Assembly (NCBI GenBank): GCA_964404805.1
Contig: CAYOLJ010000061.1
Location: 1 to 7,077 of the forward strand
DNA: 7,077 nucleotides
Direction: 5' to 3'
Source: Peribacter sp964404805
GTDB taxonomy: Bacteria; Patescibacteriota; Gracilibacteria; Peribacterales; Peribacteraceae
The position numbers and the translations under genes are program-made. Under the pieces are notes generated by a model that was not told the origin of the DNA, ran no database searches, and worked only from the letters and a program-made list of their open reading frames with translations. The first letter of the stretch is position 1, and every line of letters starts with the position of its first letter. Of the stretch, positions 1 through 6,980 are shown piece after piece.

Positions 1-1
1 C

Positions 2-1558
2 ATCGAGTGGCGGCGGTTGCGGTTGCTCGGCGCGTTCGCAAGTGGATTCTTTTTTCTTTCGAAGGGATGGTTAGTTGTTCTGATTGCCGCAGCGGTGGGA
101 GTTATTGCCATGGAGATCGGAGGCAGAGTTGCATCGTCGTTGCAACGACTGGGTTTTCGTTTGCAGGGCGACGCACGCAATGAATTTGGCTCCGAATCAC
201 ATCTCACTGCTTTGATTATCGGGCTCACCATGGGGCTCGTGTGGGTTCCCTGCGCCGGACCGGCGCTGGGATTTGCATTCGCACTCGTGCGCGAACAGCC
301 GGGGCTCAAGGCACTCGCGCTCCTTGCAACCTATGGAGCTGGAACAGCTGTTCCTCTGCTCATCGTGGGATATGGCGGACAGTGGGCTGTGCAGACAGTT
401 CGTGCACTCGCACGCTTCACGGGGGTCATCGAGAAGAGTGCCGGTGCGATTCTCATCATCACGGCGCTGGGACTCCAGTTTAACTGGTTTACCTCGTTGC
501 AGACGTTACTCGTGCAGTACACGGACTACGGTCTCACGGGTACGGAACTCGAAGAACGCCTTTTCCGTGGCGAAGAGCAATCATCTTCTTCTGTCTCTTC
601 AACCTCTTCTCCGTCCTCCGCAAACCAGCAGGTTCCATCACTGCTTCCACGCTTTGGCCGTCAGCCCGAGTTCAAGAGTACGGGCCCATGGCACAATAGC
701 GAGCCTCTCACTCTTGCAGACCTCAAAGGCAAGGTTGTCCTCATCGACTTTTGGACCTACAGCTGCATCAACTGCATTCGCACGCTGCCGTACATTCAGG
801 GGTACTGGGAGAAGTACAGCGATCAGCCCTTTGTGCTCATCGGCGTGCACACGCCGGAGTTTGTATTTGAGAAGAGCGAAAAGAACGTGCGCGATGCCAT
901 CAGGCGTCATGGCCTTACATATCCCGTAGTGCAGGATAATGATTTCGGCACGTGGAACGCCTTCAATAACCGCTACTGGCCGGCCAAGTACCTCATTGAT
1001 GCAGAAGGATTTGTTCGCTTCACGCACTTTGGTGAGGGCGCATATGACGAAACAGATCGTGCGATTGCGAGTTTGCTCGGTGAAATCGGAATCGATACAT
1101 CTGATATGCCCGTAGCTGAGGAACCCGATAGCACTAGTCGTCGCCAATCTCCCGAAACATACCTCGGAGATCGAAGCTGGGATGCACTCGCCAACGCGCA
1201 GGGTAAGCCCTCTTCCGCTGCCATAACCTATTCCGTCCCCGATCGCTTGCCGCTGCATACATATGCACTCGTGGGTGATTGGCAGCTCGTCGATGGTGAA
1301 CGGCAGGTGTTGCGTGGTGATGAAGGCGAAATCCGGATCAACTTCCTCGGTGGCGAAGCCAATCTTGTGTTGGGGCTCGAAGGTGATACTCCGCCGATTG
1401 CAGCGACTGTCACTGTGGATGGTGAACCCGCGACTTCCTTCACGGTCGATCGCCATGATCTCTTTCAGCTCTTCAAAGGGTCGTACGGTGAGCACACGCT
1501 TACGCTCACACTGAAAGGGGCGGGTGTGGCGGGTTACGCCTTCACGTTTGGCTCATAG
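2..1558 (+). CDS. dipZ: DipZ-like thiol-disulfide transport protein (CcdA-thioredoxin-CBM-like fusion), 5' end missing
   Basis: The protein probably carries reducing electrons across the membrane and uses them on extracytoplasmic disulfides. The frame is open to the left edge (a TTG at base 17 is not a convincing start), so the first half of the membrane module, with its first redox cysteine, is outside the window. Counting from base 17: residues 11-32, 63-90, 98-119 and 139-158 are hydrophobic. WVPCAGPALG (71-85, Cys79) is the second CcdA/DsbD-type redox motif. Residues 188-202 are a Ser-rich linker. Residues 220-355 are a TlpA/thioredoxin-like domain with the active site FWTYSCINC (Cys250, Cys253) and the family stretches GVHTPEF and WPAKYLID. 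Residues 378-513, from SPETYLG to YAFTFG, match the C-terminal carbohydrate-binding-like domain of mycobacterial DipZ. The gene ends with TAG and faces typA convergently. The three-domain order makes the family assignment strong; the substrate is unknown. Confidence 0.93.
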   Translation: MEWRRLRLLGAFASGFFFLSKGWLVVLIAAAVGVIAMEIGGRVASSLQRLGFRLQGDARNEFGSESHLTALIIGLTMGLVWVPCAGPALGFAFALVREQPGLKALALLATYGAGTAVPLLIVGYGGQWAVQTVRALARFTGVIEKSAGAILIITALGLQFNWFTSLQTLLVQYTDYGLTGTELEERLFRGEEQSSSSVSSTSSPSSANQQVPSLLPRFGRQPEFKSTGPWHNSEPLTLADLKGKVVLIDFWTYSCINCIRTLPYIQGYWEKYSDQPFVLIGVHTPEFVFEKSEKNVRDAIRRHGLTYPVVQDNDFGTWNAFNNRYWPAKYLIDAEGFVRFTHFGEGAYDETDRAIASLLGEIGIDTSDMPVAEEPDSTSRRQSPETYLGDRSWDALANAQGKPSSAAITYSVPDRLPLHTYALVGDWQLVDGERQVLRGDEGEIRINFLGGEANLVLGLEGDTPPIAATVTVDGEPATSFTVDRHDLFQLFKGSYGEHTLTLTLKGAGVAGYAFTFGS

Positions 1559-1613
1559 GTAAGGGCAAAAAGGACGAAAGATCATATGGCAATAATGTGT
1601 CGTTTACGTCTGC

Positions 1614-1649
1614 TTGACCTCATTTTGACCAGAGACTGCGAGGTATAAT
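1614..1649 (+). promoter_or_regulatory. Promoter-like boxes: two TTGACC and a perfect TATAAT
   Basis: TTGACC occurs at 1614-1619 and again at 1625-1630, and a consensus TATAAT lies at 1644-1649. Neither pairing has the usual 16-18 base spacing: the gaps are 24 and 13 bases. If active, transcription would start near 1656 and cover the micro-ORF at 1681. Alternatively, GAGG at 1640-1643 followed by TATA and ATG at 1648 can be read as a ribosome binding site and start codon rather than a -10 box. The two readings exclude each other, so confidence is low. Confidence 0.3.
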
Positions 1650-1731
1650 GGGAGTTCCTCTATTTCCCCCTTCTTTCGGTATGGATGACTGTCCGAATTG
1701 CGGGAATGACCCGTGCACCTGCGGTACGTGA
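1648..1731 (+). CDS. Possible cysteine-rich micro-ORF (27 or 16 codons)
   Basis: I recognise no family. From ATG 1681 the frame encodes MDDCPNCGNDPCTCGT and stops with TGA; four of its 16 residues are cysteines, arranged C-P-N-C and C-T-C, a layout able to bind one zinc or iron. An in-frame ATG at 1648 adds eleven residues (MGVPLFPPSFG) and has GAGG four bases upstream, whereas ATG 1681 has no evident Shine-Dalgarno sequence. The frame sits alone between dipZ and a terminator hairpin, with promoter-like boxes just upstream. It could be a real micropeptide, a leader peptide, the remnant of a zinc-ribbon protein, or chance. The density of cysteines in CxxC/CxC order and the position between expression signals are the only support. 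Confidence 0.3.
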   Translation: MGVPLFPPSFGMDDCPNCGNDPCTCGT

Positions 1732-1751
1732 TGCGGGTGACAGAAAAACAG

Positions 1752-1790
1752 AGCTCCCCTCTAAAAGTGCTTGGCTAAACGGGGGGAGCT
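1752..1790. terminator. Bidirectional Rho-independent terminator between dipZ and typA
   Basis: AGCTCCCCTC at 1752-1761 pairs with GGGGGGAGCT at 1781-1790 (ten pairs with one G-U, loop of 19 bases). Read on the minus strand, the stem is followed by CTGTTTTTCTG, a good T-tract that would end typA transcripts about 50 bases after the stop codon. On the plus strand it is followed by ATTTCCTTTATATTTAT, a weaker T-rich tail that could end dipZ or micro-ORF transcripts. Its place between two convergent genes fits this role. The long loop lowers confidence slightly. Confidence 0.7.
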
Positions 1791-1803
1791 ATTTCCTTTA
1801 TAT

Positions 1804-3600
1804 TTATCGGCGTGCTCTGCGACGATCATTGTCGCTGAGTAACTTCTTTCTCAGTCGAATGCTCGAGGGCGTCACTTCCACCAGTTCATCTTCTGCGATG
1901 TACTCCAGTGCCTGCTCTAATGTCATGGGCTGCACAGGCACGAGATTAATGGCTTCATCGGCTCCCGAGGCGCGCATGTTGCTCAGCTTCTTCTCTTTGG
2001 TCGGGTTCACGGTCATGTCGTCATCCTTCGCGTTCTCGCCCACGATCATGCCTACGTAGACCTTGGTCTGCGGCATCACGAAGAGTCGGCCGCGCTCTTG
2101 CAATCCCCACAACGCGAAGGCCATTGTTATGCCATTCTCCATCGAGATCATTGAGCCGTGTGATGCACCGCCAAGCTTCCCTTTGAAGGGTTCGTAGGCA
2201 ATGAAGGAGTGCGTGAGAATCCCTTCGCCGCGCGTTTGGATGATGAAGTCGCCGCGAAATCCCAGAAGCCCGCGCGTGGGTATGCGATACTCGATGCGCG
2301 TGTGGCCCTCATAGGTTTTCATATCCACCATCTCGCCCTTGCGGTGTGCGAGCATATCGATGACGGTGCCGGTGAATTCTTCGGGCACGTCGATGACCGC
2401 CTGCTCGATGGGTTCCATCTTTACGCCGTCCTGCTCCCGCAGAATCACTTCTGGTCGCGAGATCTGCAGCTCGAATCCTTCGCGGCGCATGGCTTCGATA
2501 AGCACGGCAAGATGCAACTCGCCGCGGCCCGAAACTTTGTACGTATCGGAATTGGGGATTTCTTCGACCTTCAGGCCCACGTTCGTCTCTTTCTCTTTCT
2601 CCAGTCGCGCCTTGATGTGGCGCGTGGTTACGAGCTTGCCCTCTTTGCCTGCGAAGGGGGAGTTATTGACGAGAAAGTTCATCGAGATTGTGGGAGGATC
2701 GATCTGGATTGCGGGGAGTAGATCAGCGTTTTCATCTGTCGCGATCGTCTCGCCCACGTTGATATCGGGAATACCGGCGAGTGTCACGATGTCACCTGCG
2801 TGGGCCTCGTTCACTTCGCTACGCTTGAGCCCGTCGGCCACCATGACTTTGGATACTTTGGCTTTGCGTATGGCTCCGTCCTGCGTCTTGATGAAGACCG
2901 TATCACCCGGCCGTGCGATTCCTTCGTACACTCTTCCCACGGCGAGGCGCCCCAGATAGTTGTCGTATGCCAGACTGCTGGGTTGCATGCGGAAGGGGGC
3001 ATCGAGGTTTTGCTCGGCCTCGGGCACGTGTGCCATAAGCATCTCGAAGAGGGGAGTGAGATCCTCCGACCGGTCCTCGATCGTGCGCTTGGCGATGCCC
3101 TCGCGCGCCACGGTGAAGATGTAGGGGAAGTCGAGTTGCTGCTCGTTGGCCTTGAGGGCCACGAAGAGGTCAAACACCTCGTCCACCACCTGCATCGGGC
3201 GGGCGGCGGGCTTATCGATCTTGTTGATGATGACAATCGGCTTGAGCCCCAGTTCAAGGGATTTCTTCAAGACGAATTTGGTCTGTGGCATGGGGCCCTC
3301 CTGTGCATCGACCACAAGGAGCACACAGTCGACTGTGCGCAGAATGCGCTCCACCTCCGAACCGAAGTCGGCGTGCCCGGGCGTATCGACGATGTTGATC
3401 TTACAATCCTGATAATGGATGGACGTGTTCTTGGCGTAGATGGTGATGCCGCGCTCTTTCTCCTGCACGTTACTATCCATCATCAGTTCGCCCACCTCTT
3501 CGTAGTCCTTGAATGCACCGCCCTGCGTGAGCAGCGCATCCACAAGTGTGGTTTTGCCGTGGTCGACGTGCGCGATGATGGCGATGTTGCGGATACTCAT
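1804..3600 (-). CDS. typA: Ribosome-associated GTPase TypA/BipA
   Basis: This is a translational GTPase of the EF-G/LepA superfamily that binds the 70S ribosome and is linked in other bacteria to stress and cold adaptation and to ribosome assembly. The start is set at ATG 3600, giving 598 residues, close to the usual ~600-610. The open frame runs 20 codons further upstream, but that extension is not TypA-like, and MSIRNIAIIAHVDHGKTT is the standard N-terminus. GTPase motifs visible: G1 AHVDHGKTT (10-18), G2 in ERGITI (49-54), G3 DTPGHAD (72-78), G4 NKID (126-129). The G5 position reads FTVAREG (162-168), with Val164 where most members have Ser. The beta-barrel domain starts near residue 203, followed by EF-G domain III- and V-like regions. 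The C-terminus (IRLRKKLL then an Arg-rich tail) is family-typical. No strong Shine-Dalgarno sequence is seen. The gene is monocistronic here, convergent with dipZ and divergent from the PBP gene. Confidence 0.97.
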   Translation of the reverse strand: MSIRNIAIIAHVDHGKTTLVDALLTQGGAFKDYEEVGELMMDSNVQEKERGITIYAKNTSIHYQDCKINIVDTPGHADFGSEVERILRTVDCVLLVVDAQEGPMPQTKFVLKKSLELGLKPIVIINKIDKPAARPMQVVDEVFDLFVALKANEQQLDFPYIFTVAREGIAKRTIEDRSEDLTPLFEMLMAHVPEAEQNLDAPFRMQPSSLAYDNYLGRLAVGRVYEGIARPGDTVFIKTQDGAIRKAKVSKVMVADGLKRSEVNEAHAGDIVTLAGIPDINVGETIATDENADLLPAIQIDPPTISMNFLVNNSPFAGKEGKLVTTRHIKARLEKEKETNVGLKVEEIPNSDTYKVSGRGELHLAVLIEAMRREGFELQISRPEVILREQDGVKMEPIEQAVIDVPEEFTGTVIDMLAHRKGEMVDMKTYEGHTRIEYRIPTRGLLGFRGDFIIQTRGEGILTHSFIAYEPFKGKLGGASHGSMISMENGITMAFALWGLQERGRLFVMPQTKVYVGMIVGENAKDDDMTVNPTKEKKLSNMRASGADEAINLVPVQPMTLEQALEYIAEDELVEVTPSSIRLRKKLLSDNDRRRARR

Positions 3601-3771
3601 GATGACAGAAATACTCACTTGCCCCGCAGAGCGCGGAGCGCGAAGTGGGGTGAATCCCATGCACTTTACAGGAATTTAGCACTTGTGGGAATGCCGGGAG
3701 GTACAGTTTCTTTAGGATTTTGCAGGTCGGGAACGGACAGTATCATTGTTCGGTATGGGCTCTTTGCACAT

Positions 3772-3815
3772 AACCTCCATCCCCCGATCCCCTTCCTCCA
3801 CAAGAGGAAGGGGAG
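3772..3815 (-). repeat. REP-like palindromic unit 1 (minus orientation)
   Basis: CCCCTTCCTC (3789-3798) and GAGGAAGGGG (3804-3813) form a perfect 10-bp stem with a 5-base loop. Read on the minus strand, the hairpin is followed by ATCGGGGGATGGAGGTT. That tail closely resembles the tail of the second unit, 20 bases away, in the opposite orientation. It lies in the spacer between the divergent typA and PBP genes, and I see no coding potential in it. Confidence 0.7.
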
Positions 3816-3835
3816 AACAACTACAAACACAAACA

Positions 3836-3874
3836 TTCCCCCTCTCTATGGAGAGGGGGTTAGGGGGAGAGGTT
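3836..3874 (+). repeat. REP-like palindromic unit 2 (plus orientation)
   Basis: CCCCCTCTC (3838-3846) and GAGAGGGGG (3851-3859) form a perfect 9-bp stem with the loop TATG. The tail TTAGGGGGAGAGGTT follows. Stem-loop plus G-rich tail matches unit 1 read from the other strand, so the two make a head-to-head pair around the A/C-rich spacer at 3816-3835. As with bacterial REP doublets, the whole block can fold into one long structure, and it could also act on transcripts from either side. Confidence 0.7.
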
Positions 3875-3935
3875 GAGCAGGAGAAGCCGTTCCCCATCCC
3901 ATCGATGTGTGCTTCCGCGTGTTCTGTATAGAGAC

Positions 3936-3953
3936 GTGAGCCTACTGGCTCAC
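3936..3953. promoter_or_regulatory. Perfect hairpin/operator-like palindrome 19 bases before the PBP start
   Basis: GTGAGCC (3936-3942) and GGCTCAC (3947-3953) are exact inverted repeats around TACT. There is no T-tract after it, so it is not a terminator. A weak -10-like TATAGA lies just upstream (3927-3932) without a convincing -35. If that box is used, the palindrome would sit at the transcript start, either as a protein-binding site or as a 5' leader hairpin. The element is clear; its function is a guess. Confidence 0.4.
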
Positions 3954-3972
3954 TCAGCGCAAAAGGCATACC

Positions 3973-6108
3973 ATGAGCCACTTTATGGCTTCTGTGTCAC
4001 CGTCCACCGGTCGCGCGCATTACAGAACGCCGAAGCGCCGGATTCTGAGGCACAGCCTGCTTGCCAATTTTCTCGTGCTCAGTGCAGTGCTCGTGATGCA
4101 GCTTTCGGGTTTGTGGTCGTGGCTGCGTTCGGTAAATACCGGCAGTTTCATGCGGCCACAGAGCGTGATTCTCACCGATGCCAACGGCACGGAGCTACGA
4201 CGCGTGTATCTGGAGCGCGACCGTCTGGAACTGGCGGATGATGCGTTCTCACCATTTCTCAAGCAGGCGGTGGTCGCCATCGAAGATGAGCGCTTCTTCG
4301 ACCGTGGTTGCATCGATATCAAGGCTGTCATCCGCGCGATCGTTGCCAATCTTACGGAGTCAGAATCGCAGGGTGCCTCCACTATCACGCAGCAGCTCAC
4401 GGGCAACCTCATGCTCGACCGCAGCGACAAGAGTATTGCGCGCAAGACGGTGGAGTCGCTGCTCGCCTGTCGCTTGGAACAGGTCGCCTCGCGCGAGAAA
4501 ATTCTGGGCCTGTATCTCAACCACATGGCGTTCGGGGGCACGGTGTACGGCGCGGAGGAGGCGAGTCGCACGTATTTCGACATAAGTGCCCGCGATCTCA
4601 CACTCGCGCAATCGGCTGTGCTGGCGGCCATGCTGCAGCGGCCCACGTACTTCAGTCCCTACGGTATCCATCTGCACACATCTATCTCGCGCGAGGCCGC
4701 GCGTGCCATTCGCGAAGGCGACATTCAACAAGTGGGGCAAATTCCTGCCGACGACATCACCATTGGGCTTCTCGGTAGACACTTTCTCACAGCCACGGGT
4801 TCGGTATATGTGCGGGGACGCACCGATCTTGTACTGGATGCCATGCACGAGAACGGATTCATCGGCGAGGCGCGACTCGCCCTGGCACGCGAAGAACTGA
4901 AGAACATGCGGTTTACAGAGCGAACAAGTGTCAGCACCCTGCCGTACTTCGCGCTCGAGGTGCAGCGGCAGCTTAGAGATGGAGCAGTGCAAACAGATCG
5001 TCCGTGCGATACGAAAGCCGGCGGCTGCATTGTGCAGACCACGCTTGATCCTCTACTACAGAGTCTCGCCGAGCGCATCGTGCAGGAGCACGCCGACGAG
5101 ATCCGCACGCGGTACGGAGCCGGCAACATTGCACTCGTCGCGGCGGACCGCGCGACGGGGCACATCCTCGCCTACGTCGGCAATGTGCGGTACAGCAGCA
5201 ATGAGCCGGGAGCCATGATCGACATGGCGCGCGTGGCGCGTCAGCCGGGAAGCAGCTTCAAGCCCTTCGTGTACGCAACAGCCTTCGCCGCGGGCCTCGA
5301 ACCCACCACGTTTCTCCTCGATGCACCACTTGCACTGGGGCCCGATCGCCCCCGCAACTATGAGGGCGGGTATCGCAGTTGGACACAAATCAGCCACGCA
5401 CTGGCGGCCTCGCGCAATATTCCCGCGATTCTGGCGTTGCTGTATTCCGGCGGTGAGGATGCCGTACTGCTGACAGCCGCGCGCATGGGTGTCGTGACTC
5501 CTTTTGATACGCGCGAACTGAAACGCCGGTGGATGCCCTCATTCACCTTCGGCTATCCGCTCGCGATCGGCTCGGCCGAAGTACCGCTCATCGAGATGGT
5601 GCAGGGTTACCTCACGCTGGCCAATGCGGGAATCCGCCGTCCTCTCACGGCCATTGAAAGTGTGCGCGCGGTGGATGGAACGCTCTTGAGTTCTCCGCCC
5701 ATTCCTGCGGTGCAGGCCATCGCTCCGCAACATGCGCGTTGGCTTACGAGCATCCTGAGTGACAATTCCATCCGTCCCACACCCGCGTGGAACGAGGCGC
5801 TCACCGTCCCCGGTATTCAGACGGCGATCAAGACAGGAACAAGTAGTCGTTGTGCGTACGTGAATCCTGCAACGGGCCGATGCACACTCTTACCCGGTGA
5901 TGTGTGGACACTGGGTTACAGCCCCGAGTTTGTTCTTGGCATCTGGGCGGGCAATGCCGATTATTCACCACTGGCGTTTAATGCAGATGGCATGACCGTG
6001 GTGACTCCACTATGGAAGGAGTTTATTGCAGAAGCGTATGAACTGTATCCTCAAGGGCAGAAGTGGTTCCCGCCCGAATTGAGCGAGAAGAAGAAGAGGA
6101 GGGGGTGA
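3973..6108 (+). CDS. pbpC: Class A penicillin-binding protein, PBP1C-like peptidoglycan glycosyltransferase/transpeptidase
   Basis: This bifunctional enzyme polymerises lipid II into glycan strands and cross-links the stem peptides outside the membrane. Start ATG 3973 has AAGG six bases upstream. A short basic N-terminus is followed by one membrane anchor (about 28-50). The GT51 domain (about 95-230) shows EDERFF with catalytic Glu104, STITQQL (136-142), RKTVES with the second acidic residue Glu161, and YLNHMAFGG. A linker region (231-345) leads to the transpeptidase domain with SSFK (427-430, nucleophile Ser427), SRN (480-482) and KTGT (620-623), all intact. About 16 extra residues containing Cys627 and Cys637 follow KTGT. 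At 711 residues it lacks the C-terminal domain of Escherichia coli PBP1C and ends in a basic tail (EKKKRRG). The usual GT51 His of the ED..F..H motif is Arg111. All six cysteines are in the exported part. The assignment to PBP1C rather than PBP1A is less certain than the class. Confidence 0.93.
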   Translation: MSHFMASVSPSTGRAHYRTPKRRILRHSLLANFLVLSAVLVMQLSGLWSWLRSVNTGSFMRPQSVILTDANGTELRRVYLERDRLELADDAFSPFLKQAVVAIEDERFFDRGCIDIKAVIRAIVANLTESESQGASTITQQLTGNLMLDRSDKSIARKTVESLLACRLEQVASREKILGLYLNHMAFGGTVYGAEEASRTYFDISARDLTLAQSAVLAAMLQRPTYFSPYGIHLHTSISREAARAIREGDIQQVGQIPADDITIGLLGRHFLTATGSVYVRGRTDLVLDAMHENGFIGEARLALAREELKNMRFTERTSVSTLPYFALEVQRQLRDGAVQTDRPCDTKAGGCIVQTTLDPLLQSLAERIVQEHADEIRTRYGAGNIALVAADRATGHILAYVGNVRYSSNEPGAMIDMARVARQPGSSFKPFVYATAFAAGLEPTTFLLDAPLALGPDRPRNYEGGYRSWTQISHALAASRNIPAILALLYSGGEDAVLLTAARMGVVTPFDTRELKRRWMPSFTFGYPLAIGSAEVPLIEMVQGYLTLANAGIRRPLTAIESVRAVDGTLLSSPPIPAVQAIAPQHARWLTSILSDNSIRPTPAWNEALTVPGIQTAIKTGTSSRCAYVNPATGRCTLLPGDVWTLGYSPEFVLGIWAGNADYSPLAFNADGMTVVTPLWKEFIAEAYELYPQGQKWFPPELSEKKKRRG
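6040..6108 (+). repeat. Direct repeat copy 1: 3' end of the PBP gene
   Basis: The last ~22 codons of the PBP gene, including the peptide WFPPELSEKKKRRG and its TGA stop, recur 930 bases downstream in the same orientation. By hand alignment about 52 of 66 bases match, plus one 3-base gap. The resemblance fades upstream of base 6040 and stops at the stop codon. The repeat brackets the AT-rich membrane-protein gene. Confidence 0.8.
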
Positions 6109-6134
6109 GTTGGGTGGGCAATAGGTGTGTTACC

Positions 6135-6980
6135 ATGTCATTCATGGGTACAACGTTGCGCATCAATCCTAAATTATTGGGTATCGTCGTCGGAGTCGTT
6201 TATGCAGCCGCATGGGCACTGTTTATCGATCTTGGAGCTGATTCTGTATATTTTTTCCCAGGCGGCGGAGGATGTATGTTGGATCAGCCAATATCTGTAC
6301 AAGTTGACCGTGGCACCTTGATATTGATGAATCCATTGTCTTGGCCATTTTTGGCATTCTTTAATCTTTTTCAGAATATTACTGAAACGCTTGGGTTAGG
6401 TCTGATCACGTTCTCACACTCATGCTGGTATATGAAACTTGAAACAGCGATCTACATTCTAATTGCAGCTCTTGCCAACGGTATAGTTCTGGCATGGATT
6501 TTCCCTGTCATTGCACAGAGACGTCATTCCTACAAAGGCAATGTGATATCCAAGATGAAACAAGATCTATTGCAGAAACGCATCAATATTCCGTCGGCCA
6601 TAGCTCTAGGATTGATTGTTGGGCATGTGATTCTCTTTGTTTTAACTATATTTTCATATGGCTTTGACATAAGAAGGTTTTTCATTTTCTTTCCAGACAA
6701 TATCAGTTGGTTTTCAATTTCAGCCAGTGCTGCTGTGTTCTTGTATTATTGGTCGCGCAGAACGGAAATCCGATCCATTGAAAATCAGAAATCGCTCTTT
6801 CTATGCGCCATCTATGGGTTGATTGTGGGAACCTTAGTAGTACTTGTGTCATGTTTTCTCATAGCAGGAGGATACATAGTATTCCTTCTTATAAAGATGT
6901 ACGTCATCGTTACATGGCTCTCTCTGTCATTCATCGTCACGGTTCGCCTTTATTACCGACAATTCCTTACACGACCTTAA
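6135..6980 (+). CDS. Unknown polytopic membrane protein, AT-rich
   Basis: I do not recognise a family. The chosen start, ATG 6135, has AGGTG seven bases upstream and gives 281 residues. A GTG at 6105, overlapping the PBP stop as GTGA and in the same frame, is an alternative that adds ten residues. Hydrophobic segments lie at about 13-33, 69-92, 104-126, 153-176, 190-206, 221-243 and 246-270, so six or seven helices. A basic stretch (129-150, with RRH and K residues) between the third and fourth segments is probably cytoplasmic. Between helices 1 and 2 is an extracytoplasmic loop with FPGGGGC (Cys47). No catalytic or transport motif is visible. Base composition differs from the neighbours: bases 6661-6720 are 30% G+C by hand count, against 65% in 5221-5280 of the PBP gene. 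It follows the PBP gene by 26 bases on the same strand and is flanked by two copies of the PBP 3' end, which suggests acquisition. Confidence 0.8.
   Translation: MSFMGTTLRINPKLLGIVVGVVYAAAWALFIDLGADSVYFFPGGGGCMLDQPISVQVDRGTLILMNPLSWPFLAFFNLFQNITETLGLGLITFSHSCWYMKLETAIYILIAALANGIVLAWIFPVIAQRRHSYKGNVISKMKQDLLQKRINIPSAIALGLIVGHVILFVLTIFSYGFDIRRFFIFFPDNISWFSISASAAVFLYYWSRRTEIRSIENQKSLFLCAIYGLIVGTLVVLVSCFLIAGGYIVFLLIKMYVIVTWLSLSFIVTVRLYYRQFLTRP

Noticed and set aside
638..1495. Long open frame of 285 codons on the minus strand opposite dipZ
   Set aside because: It is a shadow of the high-GC dipZ coding frame, shows no recognisable domain, and the plus-strand protein is unmistakable.
3601..3660. 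Twenty-codon N-terminal extension of TypA
   Set aside because: The extension is absent from the family, and the ATG at 3600 gives the canonical N-terminus and length.
3836..3874. G-quadruplex formed by the G-runs of the second repeat unit
   Set aside because: Only two runs of five G are close together on that strand; the perfect stem-loop explains the sequence better.
2800..3876. Open frame of 358 codons on the plus strand opposite typA
   Set aside because: Its peptide is His- and Asp-rich antisense of TypA, and it runs through the REP-like hairpins; there is no domain or ribosome site to support it.
4360..4992. Open frame of 210 codons on the minus strand opposite the PBP gene
   Set aside because: It is a shadow of the PBP coding frame with no family features.
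6063..6134. GTG start at 6063 for the membrane protein
   Set aside because: It would lie inside the PBP gene, and its first residues are the polypurine PBP tail read in another frame (a run of Glu); later starts are better placed.
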